DNA of 64,000 nucleotides from Streptomyces albofaciens JCM 4342 (GTDB taxonomy: Bacteria > Actinomycetota > Actinomycetes > Streptomycetales > Streptomycetaceae): positions 3,814,501-3,878,500 of the forward strand of contig NZ_PDCM01000001.1 of assembly GCF_008634025.1 (NCBI RefSeq). Reading direction: 5' to 3'. The position numbers and the translations under genes are program-made. Positions 16,118-24,549 of this stretch are shown one piece after another. Within the stretch, counting starts at the first letter, position 1, and each line of letters opens with the position of its first letter. The notes below the pieces were generated by a model. It did no database searches and was not told where the DNA came from. It saw only the letters and a program-made list of their open reading frames with translations.

Positions 16118-16501
16118 TCACCGCAGGTACTGGGCTTCGCCGTTGCCGAGCGACCAGTCCCCGTTCCGGTTCTCTGTGAGCACGACGAACATGTTGCGCG
16201 GCTCGGTGTCCGCGTATTCCTCGGCCAGTTCGGCTATGCGCCGGTACAGCGCTTGCTTCTGCGCGTCCGGGCGGCCCTCTCGCAAGGTGATGGCCACGTA
16301 CACGATGCCGTCGTCGCGCCGCACGCCCAGATAGGTGCCGTGGCGCAGCACACCCTGCCGCCCGTCGTGGCCGGTCAGGATCTGGAAGTGGTCCTCGTCG
16401 GGAAAGCCCATGGTCTCGCCGAGCGCCTCGTGGACGGCCCGCCCCAGGGCCTCCAGTCGCGGTGTGTCGCAGTGCATGGCGTCGATGCGGACGAGTGGCA
16501 T
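16118..16501 (-). CDS. tautomerase-superfamily protein
   Basis: A 127-residue protein that starts MPLVRIDAM, placing Pro at position 2 so that, after Met removal, it is the N-terminal catalytic proline of the 4-oxalocrotonate tautomerase/MSAD fold. EDHFQILTGHD and YVAITLREGRPDAQKQALYR are typical of the long (about 130-residue) group. Substrate unknown. GAGGAGG lies 8 nt upstream of the ATG. A dyad at 16543-16565 in its promoter region suggests control by a TetR- or HxlR-type repressor encoded elsewhere. Confidence 0.9.
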   Translation of the reverse strand: MPLVRIDAMHCDTPRLEALGRAVHEALGETMGFPDEDHFQILTGHDGRQGVLRHGTYLGVRRDDGIVYVAITLREGRPDAQKQALYRRIAELAEEYADTEPRNMFVVLTENRNGDWSLGNGEAQYLR

Positions 16502-16542
16502 CGCGGGTGCCTCCTCAGGTCGGTCCGTGCGGTGGTCCCGGT

Positions 16543-16565
16543 TACTGTACATACCAGTAGGTACA
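16543..16565. promoter_or_regulatory. dyad operator upstream of the tautomerase gene
   Basis: Two overlapping inverted repeats: TACTG-N7-CAGTA (16543-16559) and TGTAC-N10-GTACA (16546-16565). It lies 41 bp upstream of the tautomerase ATG in an otherwise GC-rich region. The pattern resembles repressor sites of TetR/HxlR type; the cognate protein is not in the window as far as I can tell. Confidence 0.45.
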
Positions 16566-16869
16566 ACGGTGTGCGGGGGCTGTGCGGCGGCTGTGTGATG
16601 ACGGGCGGCCCTCATGGCCAGACGAAGCCCGGCGGCGCTGGGGCGTCGCCTGCTCCGCCCGGCGATTCCGCAGCGCCGTCCTTTCTCCCGGCTCTCCACC
16701 GCTGGGACTGCTGCCCGCCGCCCTTGCGGAGCAGAGCGAATTCCCGCTCTCCCGGCAGCAGTAAAAGTCGCAGACTTCCGGATCATGAAGTAGGACTGGA
16801 TCCTGTCCAGGCGCACCTATGCCGAACGAGTGCACAGGAACCAGCTTCTCGGTACGGGAGAGGAAGCCC

Positions 16870-17823
16870 ATGAGGCCAGAAGTCAAGGCGAACAGAAACG
16901 CACCCGAAGACTACGCGGATCCCGTGAACGAATTGGTTCGTACGGCCGTGGCTTGTCAGCCGTTGGACGCCGTCGCGCGCCTCGTCGATTTGCTGGAAAG
17001 GTCTCCGCACGGCAGGTGCGCCGCCGACGAGGCGCTGTGCACGGCCGCGACGGAACTGCCCGTACACGAGGTGGCGCAGCTGGTGCATCTGCTGTCGCAG
17101 CCGCCACGGCCCTCCGACGGCGCCGACGCCATTCTCCGCAGGGCCGCCGAGCGGCGGCCCGTCGCGGAGGTCAGCCGCCTGGTGACGCTGCTGCACCAGC
17201 CGCCGCACGCCGCCCGGGCCGGCTCGCAGACGACACGCACGGCGGCGGGCCGGCGTTCCGTCGAAGAACTGGCCGAACTCATCACCTCGCTCGTGGCGGA
17301 GCGTACGAAGGACAGCGCGCTCGAAAGCGCGGAAGGCTTCGAGGACGCTGTGCCGGCGTCCGAGAACGACGAGGGAGCGAGAGCGTACGAGAACTCGGAG
17401 CCGGGTCATTCCTCTGCCGCGAGATGGCTTCCCAGGCTGGCCGTGCTGGGCCTTTTGCTGTGCGGCGGTGCGCATATTCCCACGGGCCTGCACCGGGGCG
17501 CGTCGATCCCGGCGGATATCGTGGCCATCGGCCTTCCGGCGCTGTGCGTCCTGATGGCCGTCCTGCTGTTCTTCAGAAACTCGGTCGCCCCTTTGGCAGC
17601 CGGTTTCCTGGTCTCTGTGGCAGCTATGGCCCAGCACGTACTGGCGGAATTCCCGTTCGCCCCCTCGGCCCTTTCGCACCTGCTCCACCACACCGCCCTT
17701 CCCGCTCTCCCCGCCTCCGCCGCGGCGGGGCTCGCCGCCTGCCTGTCGCTCGCCGCGCTGGTGTACGCGCTGGCCGTCGCCCGGCAGCCGCGGACGGCCG
17801 CCGCGGTTCTTCCGGCGGCCTGA
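16870..17823 (+). CDS. helical-repeat protein with four membrane segments
   Basis: A 317-residue protein. The cytosolic N-terminal half holds four related helices spaced about 33 residues apart: PLDAVARLVDLLER (31-44), LPVHEVAQLVHLLSQ (63-77), RPVAEVSRLVTLLHQ (96-110) and RSVEELAELITSL (129-141). After an acidic linker (145-180) come four predicted TM helices at about 188-206, 215-235, 240-259 and 283-304. It could be a scaffold or sensor at the membrane; no family is recognised. ATG 16870 has GAGG 6 nt upstream. The 368-bp interval before it, apart from the dyad, holds nothing recognised. Confidence 0.8.
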   Translation: MRPEVKANRNAPEDYADPVNELVRTAVACQPLDAVARLVDLLERSPHGRCAADEALCTAATELPVHEVAQLVHLLSQPPRPSDGADAILRRAAERRPVAEVSRLVTLLHQPPHAARAGSQTTRTAAGRRSVEELAELITSLVAERTKDSALESAEGFEDAVPASENDEGARAYENSEPGHSSAARWLPRLAVLGLLLCGGAHIPTGLHRGASIPADIVAIGLPALCVLMAVLLFFRNSVAPLAAGFLVSVAAMAQHVLAEFPFAPSALSHLLHHTALPALPASAAAGLAACLSLAALVYALAVARQPRTAAAVLPAA

Positions 17824-17884
17824 CGGTCGGCGAGGGGGCGGCGGGAAGGGCCGACGGCATGCCGCCGGCCCCGTGGCGTCACCG

Positions 17885-18394
17885 TCAGCCGCGGTCCGGG
17901 CGCGTGATCATGAAGCGGGCGACCCCGTCCTCGGTGGCACAGCGGCGGAAGCCGGCCTTCTCCAGTACGCGCAGAGAGGCCGGGTTCGACACCTCGGCGT
18001 CCGCGACCACGGTGTGGACGCCGGGCAGGGTGAGGGCGAAGTCTGTCAGGGCGCGGGCGGCCTCGGTGGCGTAACCCCGGCCGCGACGGGATTCCACCAG
18101 GCCGTAACCGATCTCGACCTGTCCGTCGGCGGGCGGCAGGAACAGGCCGATGGAGCCCACGAGCAGGTCGCTCCCGCGCTCGACGATCAGGCGCTGGCCG
18201 TGGTCGTCGAGCCATTCGGGGTGCTGCTCGAAGAGGTGGGCGATGGCGCGGTCGCCTTCGGCGGGGAAGTCGTCGGCCCAGTCGACCGTCCTGGTCCTGG
18301 TGGTGACCGCGGCGATCTCGTGGAGGCTCCAGGGCCGGAGGACGAGGCGGTCGGTGATCAGCTCCGCATGGGCGGGGGAAAGGGAAGTGGACAC
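17885..18394 (-). CDS. GNAT acetyltransferase, RimJ/RimL type
   Basis: A 169-residue N-acetyltransferase. LITDRLVLRPWSL opens the domain, as in RimJ/RimL-like enzymes. The acetyl-CoA loop RRGRGYATEA follows EIGYGLVES, and SNPASLRVLEKAGFRR is the classic motif B. Substrate (protein N-terminus, amino acid or antibiotic) is not determinable. It converges with the repeat/membrane protein gene and starts at GTG 18394. Confidence 0.88.
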   Translation of the reverse strand: MSTSLSPAHAELITDRLVLRPWSLHEIAAVTTRTRTVDWADDFPAEGDRAIAHLFEQHPEWLDDHGQRLIVERGSDLLVGSIGLFLPPADGQVEIGYGLVESRRGRGYATEAARALTDFALTLPGVHTVVADAEVSNPASLRVLEKAGFRRCATEDGVARFMITRPDRG

Positions 18395-18834
18395 GTGTCA
18401 CTCTCAGTCGTCGTGGTGGAACGACCGGCCCGCGCTGTGCTGACGCACGGGCCGGACGAGGGCATGCCGATGACGGCCGACGGCGGCCATATTCATCAAC
18501 CTCCTCGCCCCGTGAACACGCGTCTGTCGCGCTGACGCGATGTTAGCAACGCGGCGTGGCCCGCCCGGTCCCGGACAGAGCCGGCCCACAGGCCGCGCCG
18601 GGGCTTTCGCGAACCGCTGCGGCGGCGCGGCGCGACCTGGCGTACGGGCGCAAGCTGCTGCGGCTGCTGCGGCTGCCGCGCGAGGCGGGGCCGGCCGATG
18701 CCGGGGCCGACGCGGAGGTCGCGTGCGGAACGTTCGAAAAAATCTTGTCCGGCGATGTCGAGATCCCGCGACCGGCTCCGTCCCCGGGGTGAACGCGACC
18801 ACAATGGGTCGCACCAGCACCGAGGAGAACCACG
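18395..18834. other. intergenic region before the DGPF/ECF42 pair
   Basis: About 440 bp. A rightward frame from 18556 (78 codons, DLAYGRKLLRLLRLPREAG in the middle) is open but has no ribosome site and no recognised family, so it is not called as a gene. The 60 bp before 18835 should contain the promoter of the DGPF gene, possibly recognised by its own ECF42 sigma factor. Confidence 0.35.
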
Positions 18835-19242
18835 ATGGCCAAGTATCTGCTGCTCAAGCACTACCGCGGCGCTCCGGCTCCGGTCAACGACGTCTGCATG
18901 GACCAGTGGACGCCGGAGGAGATCTCGGCGCACATGAAGTACATGCACGATTTCGCGGCCCGTCTGGAGAAGACCGGCGAGTTCGTCGACGGCCAGGCGC
19001 TCGCGCCCGAGGGGACCTGGGTCCGGTACGACGGGGAGGGGCGCCCGCCGGTCACCGACGGCCCGTTCGCCGAGACCAAGGACCTCATCGCCGGCTGGAT
19101 GGTGATCGACGTCGACAGTTACGAGCGCGCCGTCGAGCTGGCCGGGGAGCTGTCGGCGGCCCCCGGGGCGGGCGGGAAACCGATCCACGAGTGGCTGGAG
19201 CTGCGCCCCTTCCTGGCCGCGCCGCCCACCATCACGGAGTGA
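18835..19242 (+). CDS. YCII/DGPF-domain protein
   Basis: A 135-residue protein with the DGPF motif (75-78) in VTDGPFAETKDLIAGW and an N-terminal MAKYLLLKHYRG strand. DGPF proteins are the conserved genomic partners of ECF42 sigma factors, and this one is 7 bp upstream of such a gene, so the two form an operon. The biochemical role is unsettled. AGGAG precedes the ATG by about 7 nt. Confidence 0.93.
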   Translation: MAKYLLLKHYRGAPAPVNDVCMDQWTPEEISAHMKYMHDFAARLEKTGEFVDGQALAPEGTWVRYDGEGRPPVTDGPFAETKDLIAGWMVIDVDSYERAVELAGELSAAPGAGGKPIHEWLELRPFLAAPPTITE

Positions 19243-19249
19243 CCGCTCA

Positions 19250-20401
19250 GTGACCCCACCGATGGACGAGGCGCTGCTCCGGAGCCTGACCCCGGGCGTG
19301 CTCGCCGTCCTCGTCCGCCGCGGAGCCGACTTCGCGGCGGCCGAGGACGCGGTGCAGGACGCCCTGGTCGAGGCGGTCCGGAGCTGGCCCGGCGAGCAGC
19401 CGCGGGACGCGAAGGGCTGGCTGGTCACCGTGGCCTGGCGCAAGTTCCTCGACGCGCGGCGGGCGGACACCGCCCGCCGCCGGCGCGAGGACCTCGTCGA
19501 CCAGGAGCCGGCGCCCGGGCCCGCGCCCGCCGCGGACGACACCCTCCGGCTCTACTTCCTGTGCGCCCACCCGTCGCTGACGCCGTCGTCCGCGGTCGCG
19601 CTCACCCTGCGCGCCGTCGGCGGGCTGACCACCCGGCAGATCGCCCAGGCGTATCTGGTGCCCGAGGCGACGATGGCGCAACGGATCAGCCGGGCGAAGC
19701 GCACCGTCTCCGGCGTCCGCTTCGACCGGCCCGGTGACGTCGCCACCGTGCTGCGCGTGCTCTACCTGGTCTTCAACGAGGGCTACTCCGGCGACGTCGA
19801 CCTCGCCGCCGAGGCCATCCGGCTCACCCGGCAGCTCGCGGCCGTGATCGACCACCCCGAGGTCGCGGGGCTGCTCGCCCTCATGCTGCTCCACCACGCC
19901 CGCCGCGCCGCCCGGACCGCGCCCGACGGCAGCCTGGTGCCGCTCGCCGAACAGGACCGTACGCGGTGGGACACCCGGGCGATCGCCGAGGGCGTCGGGA
20001 TCCTCCAGGCGGCCCTCGCCCGCGACCGGCTGGGCGAATTCCAGGCCCAGGCCGCCATCGCGGCCCTCCACGCCGACGCCCGGTGCGCCGAGGAGACCGA
20101 CTGGGTGCAGATCGTCGAGTGGTACGACGAGCTGGTGCGCCTGACCGACAGCCCCGTCGTGCGGCTCAACCGCGCGGTCGCGGTGGGCGAGGCCGACGGA
20201 CCGCGCGCCGGGCTCGCGGCGCTCGCCCCGCTGGACGCCGCCCTGCCGCGCCACGCCGCGGTGGCGGCGTACCTCCACGAGCGCGACGGCGACCTGACGA
20301 CGGCGGCCCGGCTGTACGCGGAGGCGGCCCACCGCGCACCCGACCTCGCCGAGCGCGACTATCTGACGCGCCGGGCGGCGCGGCTCAACGCCCGCCGGTG
20401 A
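19250..20401 (+). CDS. ECF42-type RNA polymerase sigma factor with C-terminal TPR-like extension
   Basis: A 383-residue sigma factor. Region 2 (FAAAEDAVQDALVEAVRSWP, then AKGWLVTVAWRKFLD) and region 4 (LTTRQIAQAYLVPEATMAQR, then ISRAKRTV) occupy the first 170 residues. A long helical C-terminal domain follows, including LAALAPLDAALPRHAAVAAYLHER and RLYAEAAHRAPDLAERDYL. In ECF42 this TPR-like tail replaces an anti-sigma factor and is needed for activity. Start GTG 19250; ATG 19262 is possible. The pair with the DGPF gene is diagnostic. Confidence 0.93.
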   Translation: MTPPMDEALLRSLTPGVLAVLVRRGADFAAAEDAVQDALVEAVRSWPGEQPRDAKGWLVTVAWRKFLDARRADTARRRREDLVDQEPAPGPAPAADDTLRLYFLCAHPSLTPSSAVALTLRAVGGLTTRQIAQAYLVPEATMAQRISRAKRTVSGVRFDRPGDVATVLRVLYLVFNEGYSGDVDLAAEAIRLTRQLAAVIDHPEVAGLLALMLLHHARRAARTAPDGSLVPLAEQDRTRWDTRAIAEGVGILQAALARDRLGEFQAQAAIAALHADARCAEETDWVQIVEWYDELVRLTDSPVVRLNRAVAVGEADGPRAGLAALAPLDAALPRHAAVAAYLHERDGDLTTAARLYAEAAHRAPDLAERDYLTRRAARLNARR

Positions 20402-20407
20402 CGCCGG

Positions 20408-21658
20408 TCACCCGGTCCAGCGCCCGGTCAGGAACGTCAGGGCGAACACCGTGCTCAGCGGCGCGACCGTACAGAGGTACGCGGTCCTGAACCGGGGGCT
20501 GCGCAGGCTCCAGGCGGCCAGGACGACCCACAGGGGCCACCACAGGAGGGCGGCGCGGGGGATGGACACGTACCAGAACGAGGTTCCCAGGGCGCACAGG
20601 CTGAGGGCGACGTAGACGGTCTCGGGCCAGTGGCGCTTGCGCGCGAGGACGACGAGCAGGGTCACTCCGACGGCCATCGTCACGAGCTCGGCCTGGAACA
20701 TGAAGGCGTAGCCGGTGCTCTGGGCGTGCCCGAAGGCGTTGTCCCAGGTGTTGCTCCAGGCTTCCCAGGGCGTGTGGAAGGTGCGGAACCAGCCGCGTTC
20801 CTGGGCGTGCTTCCAGGCCATCCAGTCGCCGGTACGGGTCCGGAGGTACCAGCTGAAGAGGGCGAGGGGCAGCACGGGCAGGGCCAGCCACGGCAGCGGG
20901 CGCAGGTTGCGGGTGCTGCGCAGGGCGAGGAGGAAGTGGGCGGCGAGGGCGGCGGCGAGGAAGAGGCCGCTGACGCGTACGGCGGTGGCCGCGGCGGTCA
21001 GTGTCATGGCCAGGGGCCAGTTGTGGCGCTGGGCCGCGAGCCAGGCGGGCAGGGCCAGGGCCAGGAAGAGGGACTCGGTGTAGCCGACGGCCAGGAAGAC
21101 GGCGCACGGGGAGACGAGGAAGAACAGGACGGCGCGCCGTCCCGCCTCGGCGTCGGGCAGGTGGTGCCGGGTGATGCGGGCCAGGGCCAGTACGGCGACT
21201 GCCCCGGAGACGAAGGAGATCGTCAGCCCGGCCAGTGCCCAGTCCGGCACCAGGAAGTGCACCGCGCGCAGCACGAGGGGGAAGCCGGGGAAGAAGGCCT
21301 CCCGGTTGTCCCAGTCGGACCGCCACGGACCGGCCTGTCCGGGGAAGTAGCCCTGCTCGGCGATGTGCTGGAAGTGGTCCCAGTCCCAGTGCTGGAACGG
21401 CGCGAGGAGCGGGCCGGGGTCATGGGCGGCGGGGTCGGAGGGGAACAGCCACCGGGCGCAGTAGGCCGTCAGCCAGATCCCCACACGTGTCGACAGATAC
21501 AGCCACAGGATGTCCCGGTCCCCGGGGTTCAGGCGCGGGATCGCGCGGCCGCGGATGCCCCAGCGCGCACGGCAGGGCCGTGCGGCGGGCCCCGGAAGGC
21601 GCCGGGGCGCCTCCGGGGGCTGGGGTTGATCGCGTACATCGGTGGATATAGGGGGCAT
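20408..21658 (-). CDS. PIG-V-like mannosyltransferase, multi-pass membrane protein
   Basis: A 416-residue integral membrane glycosyltransferase of the GT-C type, resembling GPI mannosyltransferase 2 (PIG-V). After a Pro/Arg-rich cytosolic start, the first loop has HWDWDHFQHIAEQGY, the acidic catalytic-loop signature. Further helices include AVFLAVGYTESLFLALALPA and the C-terminal VAPLSTVFALTFLTG. It presumably transfers mannose from a polyprenyl-phosphate donor outside the membrane. ATG 21658 has GAGGAA 4 nt upstream. It follows the ECF sigma/membrane-partner pair by 74 bp on the same strand and may be its target or operon partner. Confidence 0.88.
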   Translation of the reverse strand: MPPISTDVRDQPQPPEAPRRLPGPAARPCRARWGIRGRAIPRLNPGDRDILWLYLSTRVGIWLTAYCARWLFPSDPAAHDPGPLLAPFQHWDWDHFQHIAEQGYFPGQAGPWRSDWDNREAFFPGFPLVLRAVHFLVPDWALAGLTISFVSGAVAVLALARITRHHLPDAEAGRRAVLFFLVSPCAVFLAVGYTESLFLALALPAWLAAQRHNWPLAMTLTAAATAVRVSGLFLAAALAAHFLLALRSTRNLRPLPWLALPVLPLALFSWYLRTRTGDWMAWKHAQERGWFRTFHTPWEAWSNTWDNAFGHAQSTGYAFMFQAELVTMAVGVTLLVVLARKRHWPETVYVALSLCALGTSFWYVSIPRAALLWWPLWVVLAAWSLRSPRFRTAYLCTVAPLSTVFALTFLTGRWTG

Positions 21659-21732
21659 CGGGTTCCTCGGGTGGGGGCAGGCAGGCCGGGGCGCCCGGCG
21701 GCGGTCCGCCGGGGCACGGGAGACGGGCGGGA

Positions 21733-22131
21733 TCAGGGCGGCGGTTCGGTGGCCGTTCCGTGAGAGGCGTCGGAGGTGGCGGAGGCGTCGTTCGTCGGGG
21801 AACCGCTGACCGTGGACGTCGGGGTGGGAGGGGGCGAGGAGCCGGACGCGGTGGGTACGGGGAGCGGCAGCCGGTCCGGCGCCGGCCGGCCGGGCGGGGG
21901 CGGACCGGCCGGGCCCACCGGGGCCGGCGGCCGGGAGAGCAGCGCGGCAGCGGTGGTGGCGCCGCCGGCGCAGACCAGGCACGCCGCCGTCACCAGCGCG
22001 GCGACGCGCCGCCTGCGCGCCCTCCGCCCGCGCGCGGCGATCTCGGCGACCGGTGCGGCCGCGGCGGCGTCCCGCCCGGCGTCGGCCGCTTGACGGAACA
22101 GGGACCGCAGCGGGTCCTGGGGCTCAGACAC
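21733..22131 (-). CDS. single-pass membrane protein, probable anti-sigma-like partner
   Basis: A 132-residue protein. Residues 1-40 are cytosolic (SEPQDPLRSLFRQAADAGRD, then an Arg-rich stop), one TM helix lies at about 43-65, and the rest is an extracytoplasmic Pro/Ser/Thr tail (TSTVSGSPTNDASATSDA). Its GTG overlaps the end of the sigma gene by 8 bp, so it is translationally coupled to it. By context it may restrain that sigma factor, but no zinc-binding anti-sigma motif is present. Confidence 0.75.
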   Translation of the reverse strand: MSEPQDPLRSLFRQAADAGRDAAAAAPVAEIAARGRRARRRRVAALVTAACLVCAGGATTAAALLSRPPAPVGPAGPPPPGRPAPDRLPLPVPTASGSSPPPTPTSTVSGSPTNDASATSDASHGTATEPPP

Positions 22132-22648
22132 CGGGCGCCTCCTCGATGCGCGGGTCGTGCAGACGGTCGGCGAGCGCCTTGCGGCCACGGCTCAGATGCG
22201 TTTTGACGGTGCTCGCCGACAGCCCCGTCTCGCCCGTGATCTGCTCGACGGTCAAGTCGCAGAGGTAGTGCAGGGTCAGCGTGCGGCGCTGCTGGGCGGG
22301 CAGTCCCCGCAGCGCCTCGACCAGCGCGACCTGCGCCGGTTCCGGTCCCTCGACGAGCGACGGCGCACCGCTGCGCCGCCACGCGTCGGCACTGCGGCGC
22401 AGATGCCGCCACCGGCTGACCGCCAGCCGCCAGGCGACCGTGCGGACCCACGCCTCGGGCTGCCCGTGCCGGTCGAGCTGCCGGCGCCGGTTCCAGCCCT
22501 TGACGAACGCCTCCTGCACCACGTCCTGCGCCTCGTGCAGATCGCCGAGCATCACGTACAACTGCCCCGTGAGCCGCGCGACCGTCTGGGCGTAGAACCT
22601 CTCGAACTCCTCGACGGTCAACAGCCACTCCTGGATCTCTCGCTTCAC
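22124..22648 (-). CDS. ECF sigma factor, SigE-family type
   Basis: A 174-residue sigma factor. Region 2 has FERFYAQTVARLTGQLYVML, then GDLHEAQDVVQEAFVKGWNR. Region 4 has LPAQQRRTLTLHYLCDLTVE, then QITGETGLSASTVKTHLSRG. It heads a leftward cluster with the overlapping membrane partner and the PIG-V mannosyltransferase, which suggests a cell-surface regulon. No sensor protease is seen nearby. Confidence 0.92.
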   Translation of the reverse strand: MKREIQEWLLTVEEFERFYAQTVARLTGQLYVMLGDLHEAQDVVQEAFVKGWNRRRQLDRHGQPEAWVRTVAWRLAVSRWRHLRRSADAWRRSGAPSLVEGPEPAQVALVEALRGLPAQQRRTLTLHYLCDLTVEQITGETGLSASTVKTHLSRGRKALADRLHDPRIEEAPGV

Positions 22649-22859
22649 CAGCCATACGCCCCGCGGGCCGTGCCCGGTCTACACGCGGAACGGGGAAACG
22701 GCGTGAGGCTCGTCACGGAACCGCACGGCCACGGCGCGCATCACGGGGGCGGAACGTCCCCTGGGCGGTGCTGACGCTGACGGCTGGGTCTGCGCATGGC
22801 TGCGGGAACGTTCGCGCAACGGGCCGGGCCGCCCCTCACCCCTCCGGCTCGGTCGCGGT

Positions 22860-23015
22860 TCAGCTGCCGGTCGAACAGCGCGCGCGACCGGTCGACGTCT
22901 CCGGCACCCGGCCGGTGCGGCCCGCACAGCGGGCCCGCAGCGCCTCGCGGAAATCCTCGATCGTGGCCCGGTACGCCATCTCCACCCGCGTACCGGCCTG
23001 CTGCTCCGCGCTCAC
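22860..23015 (-). CDS. possible 51-residue hypothetical protein
   Basis: Short ORF from GTG 23015, preceded by GGGGAG 4 nt upstream. It begins SAEQQAGTRVEMAYRATIED, then FREALRARC, with a coding-like helix and high third-position GC, and ends in a less ordered STGRARCSTGS. It could be a genuine small gene or the 5' remnant of a longer one. No family is recognised. Confidence 0.35.
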   Translation of the reverse strand: MSAEQQAGTRVEMAYRATIEDFREALRARCAGRTGRVPETSTGRARCSTGS

Positions 23016-23103
23016 GCGTCTCCCCTGTGCGACGAATAATTCCGGCCAAAAGGCGAAAGCATACCTGCCTGTCCGCCGACGGCCGGAAAGGGGCCGCGGA
23101 GTC

Positions 23104-23730
23104 TCAGTGCAAGGGGCGGATGTCGATACCGATCCAGTCGTCCTGGCCGTGGTTCGCCGCGTTCTCGTCGAGGAACAGGCTCACCAGGCGATTGCCGCGC
23201 TGCCATGACGTCTGCCGCTCGGGCGCGTCCGACGGTACGGGCGGAGCCGTGGGCAGCGGTGTGCCCAGGCGGGCGCGGAGCAGGCGTTCGGCCTCCGCGT
23301 AGCAGGCGAGGACATCGTCCTGGGTGGCGCCGGCCCGGTGGGTGGCGCAGGCGGGCAGCGGATCGCCCCACAGGTGCCGGGGGTCAACGGGCAGACCGGT
23401 CCCGGCCTCGACGCAGTCGATGGCCGCGTAGGCCAGGGGAAAAGCGATGAAGGAATCCTCGTGGCACGCCGGTTCTTCGCAGGCGATGCCCGGATCGTCG
23501 GTACGCGAGCAGCCCGGGTATTCCCCGAGTACGACATGCCAGGAATTGCCTGGTTCGCCGAGCGGCCAATGGTCCAGCCATCCCACGGCGGTTTCGCCCC
23601 CGGCGTCCGGACGGACCCAGCCTCGGCGCCGGAAGTCCTCGTCGAAGGCGTCGCGGCACCACGGAACGTCGGCGAGTTCCAGCAACTGGCCGAGGAAGCG
23701 GGGAGTGAGCGGAAAAGACAGCATCGGCAT
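23104..23730 (-). CDS. hypothetical protein
   Basis: A 208-residue soluble protein of unknown family. It contains LTPRFLGQLLELADVPWCRD, a Cys/His-containing middle (GCSRTDDPGIACEEPACHED) and an Asp-rich end (DENAANHGQDDWIGIDIRPL). Two ATGs (23730 and 23724) are possible starts. Third-position GC supports coding; neighbours give no hint of function. Confidence 0.7.
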   Translation of the reverse strand: MPMLSFPLTPRFLGQLLELADVPWCRDAFDEDFRRRGWVRPDAGGETAVGWLDHWPLGEPGNSWHVVLGEYPGCSRTDDPGIACEEPACHEDSFIAFPLAYAAIDCVEAGTGLPVDPRHLWGDPLPACATHRAGATQDDVLACYAEAERLLRARLGTPLPTAPPVPSDAPERQTSWQRGNRLVSLFLDENAANHGQDDWIGIDIRPLH

Positions 23731-24056
23731 GCTGAGAACGTATATCCCGCCTGCCGCACCGGCCGTTCGCCTGCTGCCTGCCGACTGCCGCCCGATCTCC
23801 GGTGGTGCCATGCGACGGCGTCGCGGTGACCCACCGGAGTTCTTCGGTACGACGCCGAAGGGGTACTGGCGGCGAGTAGGTACCCCGGCCGAGCACACGA
23901 CATCGGCGCAGCCCTGGGGGAGCGAGTGCCGGGCGGAATCCCACGAGGAGGCCCGAACGGGTCGGCGGCGGGCGGGCATTACCGTATGTCCTGGCCGTAC
24001 GCGGAAACACGCGGCCGTGCGCGGCGCACGGGTCCGCCCTGCCCCCTGGGGGTCCG
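23731..24056. other. non-coding interval
   Basis: About 325 bp between divergent genes without a convincing frame. It should include both promoters, but no clear boxes or dyads stand out. Confidence 0.35.
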
Positions 24057-24437
24057 ATGAAGTACCGAGCCACCCTCGTGGCGCTGTTCCTCGTGCCCAC
24101 GGTGTGGGGAGCGGCGAGTCTCGTGGGTTCCCTGACGGCCTCGGGGGACATCGTGTGCCCCGGGGAGAACGTACGCGACGGGGAGGAGCGCCCGGGCCCG
24201 ATGCGGCCCGGGGACACCCTGTGCTCGGTGCTGGACGGGTCCACCGCGGTGGCGACACGCACCTACGACCAGCAGCGGGCCCATCAGGCCCTGGAGCGGC
24301 GGCGGAACGCCGGGAACGGGGTCGTGCTCATGCTGTACGGCGCCGCGGGCGCGCTCGTGGCGTGGCGCGCCACGCGTCCGCCCCTGCCCCCGCCCCCGGG
24401 GCCGGAGACGGAGCGGGAGCGGAGCGGTCACCTCTAG
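24057..24437 (+). CDS. two-TM hypothetical membrane protein
   Basis: A 126-residue protein with TM1 at about 5-26 (ATLVALFLVPTVWGAASLVG), an extracytoplasmic loop containing two Cys (CPGENV ... TLCSVL) likely to form a disulfide, and TM2 at about 88-105 (NGVVLMLYGAAGALVAW). A Pro-rich cytosolic tail follows. Related proteins are frequent in Streptomyces; function unknown. Its stop is followed at once by a 26-bp repeat. Confidence 0.75.
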   Translation: MKYRATLVALFLVPTVWGAASLVGSLTASGDIVCPGENVRDGEERPGPMRPGDTLCSVLDGSTAVATRTYDQQRAHQALERRRNAGNGVVLMLYGAAGALVAWRATRPPLPPPPGPETERERSGHL

Positions 24438-24513
24438 CGTGCCCGACCGGCGTGCCCGACCCGAGTGCTCGCCCCGCGTGCCCGACCCGAGTGCCCGCCC
24501 CGCGTGCCCGACG
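24438..24513. repeat. 26-bp tandem repeat, two full copies with partial flanking units
   Basis: Full units lie at 24451-24476 and 24477-24502 and differ at one base; partial units (CGTGCCCGAC) lie at 24438 and 24503. The array is between the convergent membrane protein and alkene reductase genes. Confidence 0.8.
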
Positions 24514-24549
24514 GCCGCCGCCCGTTCCCGGGGAGACCCGCCGGCCCGG

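Noticed and set aside
18556..18792. A 78-codon gene upstream of the DGPF gene
   Set aside because: No ribosome site, mixed codon bias and no homology that I recognise.
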